From UBA10002 sp964373775 (GTDB taxonomy: Bacteria; Patescibacteriota; Minisyncoccia; Phycocordibacterales; UBA10002): a DNA stretch of 13,750 nucleotides. The translations under genes were made by a program, and so were the position numbers. The stretch's first letter is position 1, and the number at the start of each line of letters is the position of its first letter. Positions 12,108 to 13,750 of the stretch are shown here, piece by piece. The stretch is from NCBI GenBank assembly GCA_964373775.1, contig CAYJWA010000026.1, positions 1-13,750 on the forward strand, written 5' to 3'. The notes below the pieces were generated by a model that was not told the origin of the DNA, did not search any database, and saw only the letters and a program-made list of their open reading frames with translations.

Positions 12108-13691
12108 ATGATAAAACTATTAGAGTGGCCGTGGTCCCTGATTCCAGCGACTGCGATCTTCTTCACCGTTAGCGCCATCATTTCCGCAATCGTGGGTTGG
12201 CGCGACAGACAGCGGCTCGCGAATGCGGCTCTCGGTGCCCCCTCAGGAGGAGGCGCTGGCGCAGGCGGAACCGGAAGCGGGCAGCCGCCGACTGTGGCAG
12301 AGCAACCTCCCCCTGGGAGATTTGAGAGAGCAAGGCAATGGTTGAAGAAATGGTTGGAGAAAGAGAATCTCTGGAAGAATTGGCTGGCGTTTCCAGTCAT
12401 CATGATAGGAATAATCTCCATCATCTCATTCATCGTTGCTCTTGCCTTTCCGAAACTCCAGATTAGTGACGATTATTCGCTTCGCCCGTGGCTCCCGGTG
12501 TTCTTTTGTCTTACGGCGTGGTTGTTTAGCCAAAAGGAGAATGTGGAACCCGATCAGGCGGGATTGAAGAAATTCTTTGGGAAGATTATCCAGAAAGTCG
12601 GTGAAGGACCATCTCTTGTGCCGCCGTGGCTTTTCACTCTTACCCGATATCCGCTTCTACAGTTTGATATCCAGATAGGAGCAAAGGAGACAAAGTCAAC
12701 GCTTCGGTTGCTTCAGAATGTGGTTTCACAAGAAGCTCTGGAAAGTTGTCAAACATCGCTAGACGAGCCATTGGAGGTCAATTTTGCTCCTCCGGAGCAA
12801 GCCAAGTGGACGCTGGACTACCTTGAAGAGGAGGCAATCGCAAAGGGAAATGATACGGTACGAAAAAGAGTAAGACAACGTGAGTTAACCTACGCAAAAG
12901 ACCCGATGAACTCACGCCTCACCGCGAAGATGAGAGTCACCTTTGTGGTCAGGATTGACGCGGAACGTCTTGACGACTTCGCGCGCAACATTGTAACTCC
13001 GGAGCGGGCGATTTTGGAACTCAACGAGCTTGGCCGGGCGATTGTGGGTCGCTGGTGCGGAAAAAGAACCGCTGCCTTCGTATCAAGAAATATCGGCTTG
13101 TTAGGGCGAGAGGTTCTGTATCATGCTGAAGACCTTGTTGGTGAATCTAATCCAACGCAGCTCCTCTTAACGCAAGAGACAGAAAAACTAGTGACAGAAG
13201 ATCAAATCCTGCCGAAAGAAAAGGAGACGAAGGAGACGAAAGGGCAAAAGATAGAGAAGTATGTACGGCGCAAACGGGAAAATGTAAATAAAAAACCCTG
13301 GGGACTGGACATCGTGAGAACCGAGGTGCACGCCCTGGGTCTGCCCGAAGCGGTGAATACCGCTGTCGCCGATATAGCCAAATCCCGCGCCGAAGCCACA
13401 GCACAGTCAAATCGTGCCGATGGCGAGAAAGCAGAACGCGCTAAGAAGGGAATCGGCGATGCTCGGGCCGTCCGAGCAATGAACCTCGCCTCTGCTTCGG
13501 AGTCAGGAAAGTTCAATGTCGCCATGAAGGCAGCTGTGGATATGGTGCAAAAAGGAAATGTGGTCTTCAGCGGCGACAATCCAGTTGCGGTCGCAACCGC
13601 GCAGATCAAAGCAGCGGTTGATGCGTATCAACCGCCGAAGGCGCAACCGCCGTCATCACAAAATCAACCGCCGAAAGGAGGGTCAAAATGA
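12108..13691 (+). CDS. Membrane-anchored SPFH/Band-7 domain protein
   Basis: 527 residues. Hydrophobic segments are at about 10-30, 93-114 and 126-141. A Gly/Pro-rich linker (41-70) lies between the first two. From about residue 143 (ENVEPDQAGLKKFFGKI) the sequence has the start of an SPFH domain (stomatin/prohibitin/flotillin class), with strand RLTAKMRVTFVVRI and then GLDIVRTEVHALGLPEAV. An Ala/Glu/Arg-rich helix (SRAEATAQSNRADGEKAERA), typical of the oligomerising coiled coil after the domain, follows, then a Pro/Gln tail (QPPKAQPPSSQNQPPKGGSK). SPFH proteins form ring-like membrane assemblies that organise proteases or lipids. The domain is divergent, so assignment rests on layout. The ATG at 12108 has a good Shine-Dalgarno (AAAGGAAAG); a GTG at 12003 is in frame but lacks one. 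It overlaps the next gene by ATGA. Confidence 0.75.
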   Translation: MIKLLEWPWSLIPATAIFFTVSAIISAIVGWRDRQRLANAALGAPSGGGAGAGGTGSGQPPTVAEQPPPGRFERARQWLKKWLEKENLWKNWLAFPVIMIGIISIISFIVALAFPKLQISDDYSLRPWLPVFFCLTAWLFSQKENVEPDQAGLKKFFGKIIQKVGEGPSLVPPWLFTLTRYPLLQFDIQIGAKETKSTLRLLQNVVSQEALESCQTSLDEPLEVNFAPPEQAKWTLDYLEEEAIAKGNDTVRKRVRQRELTYAKDPMNSRLTAKMRVTFVVRIDAERLDDFARNIVTPERAILELNELGRAIVGRWCGKRTAAFVSRNIGLLGREVLYHAEDLVGESNPTQLLLTQETEKLVTEDQILPKEKETKETKGQKIEKYVRRKRENVNKKPWGLDIVRTEVHALGLPEAVNTAVADIAKSRAEATAQSNRADGEKAERAKKGIGDARAVRAMNLASASESGKFNVAMKAAVDMVQKGNVVFSGDNPVAVATAQIKAAVDAYQPPKAQPPSSQNQPPKGGSK

Positions 13692-13750
13692 TAGAGTTCA
13701 TGATTGTTGCTGTGGTTGTAGCGCTGCTCGTCTTGCGCGCGTTGTACCGC
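13688..13750 (+). CDS. Start of a second membrane protein, cut by window edge
   Basis: ATG overlaps the stop of the SPFH gene (ATGA at 13688-13691) behind a strong AAAGGAGG. The 21 visible residues, MIEFMIVAVVVALLVLRALY and onward, form one N-terminal membrane helix ending in basic residues. That is how stomatin-type SPFH proteins begin, so a partner SPFH protein is possible but not shown. Confidence 0.75.
   Translation, partial: MIEFMIVAVVVALLVLRALYR

Noticed and set aside
1..13750. UGA recoding to glycine as in Gracilibacteria/SR1
   Set aside because: ftsA, ybeY, trxB and the SPFH gene all end at UGA exactly where the families end.

Overview
The window looks like a chromosomal segment of a Candidate Phyla Radiation (Patescibacteria) bacterium, most likely of the Parcubacteria type. 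This is inferred from small housekeeping genes packed with AT-rich simple repeats and hairpin elements, a 78-residue S21 protein, a TsaD with family-typical NHMEGH and GLEPCLW segments, tRNAs without encoded CCA, few Shine-Dalgarno sites, and UGA used as an ordinary stop. No phage, plasmid, IS or CRISPR genes were seen.

Layout. Most genes lie on the minus strand. Read right to left, these are lepB (signal peptidase I), a degenerate histidyl-tRNA-synthetase-like gene, rpsU (S21), ybeY, ftsA, ftsZ, a thioredoxin-reductase-like flavoprotein gene, tRNA-Glu(UUC), an ABC exporter gene, and tsaD, which runs off the left edge. On the plus strand are tRNA-Ser(CGA) and tRNA-Val(GAC) at 3.5-3.7 kb. From 11.2 kb onward there are pth (peptidyl-tRNA hydrolase), a membrane-anchored SPFH/Band-7 protein gene, and the start of a second membrane protein gene translationally coupled to it.

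Function. The genes cover translation and RNA quality (tsaD, pth, ybeY, rpsU, tRNAs), division (ftsA and ftsZ, with the FtsZ C-terminal peptide and the FtsA amphipathic tail both preserved), envelope (lepB, ABC exporter, SPFH operon) and redox (trxB-like). The SPFH operon stands apart. It has a near-consensus promoter and clear Shine-Dalgarno sequences, while the other genes have none or only weak ones and at least lepB looks leaderless.

Main unusual signal. Dispersed repeats fill nearly every spacer and also sit in frame inside genes. tsaD carries three repeat-derived inserts yet stays open from its start to the window edge. trxB carries a 14-bp tandem repeat in frame, and pth probably carries a shorter tract. 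One tandem-hairpin unit occurs both in the tsaD coding sequence and in the lepB/pth spacer, with a compensatory base-pair swap in a stem. Other points of interest are a two-copy double-hairpin module downstream of trxB and of the HisRS-like gene, a hairpin pair with an inverted loop, a stem-closed element in the ftsZ leader, a Phe in the FtsZ GTP-binding signature loop, and a HisRS-fold protein that has lost its catalytic motifs.
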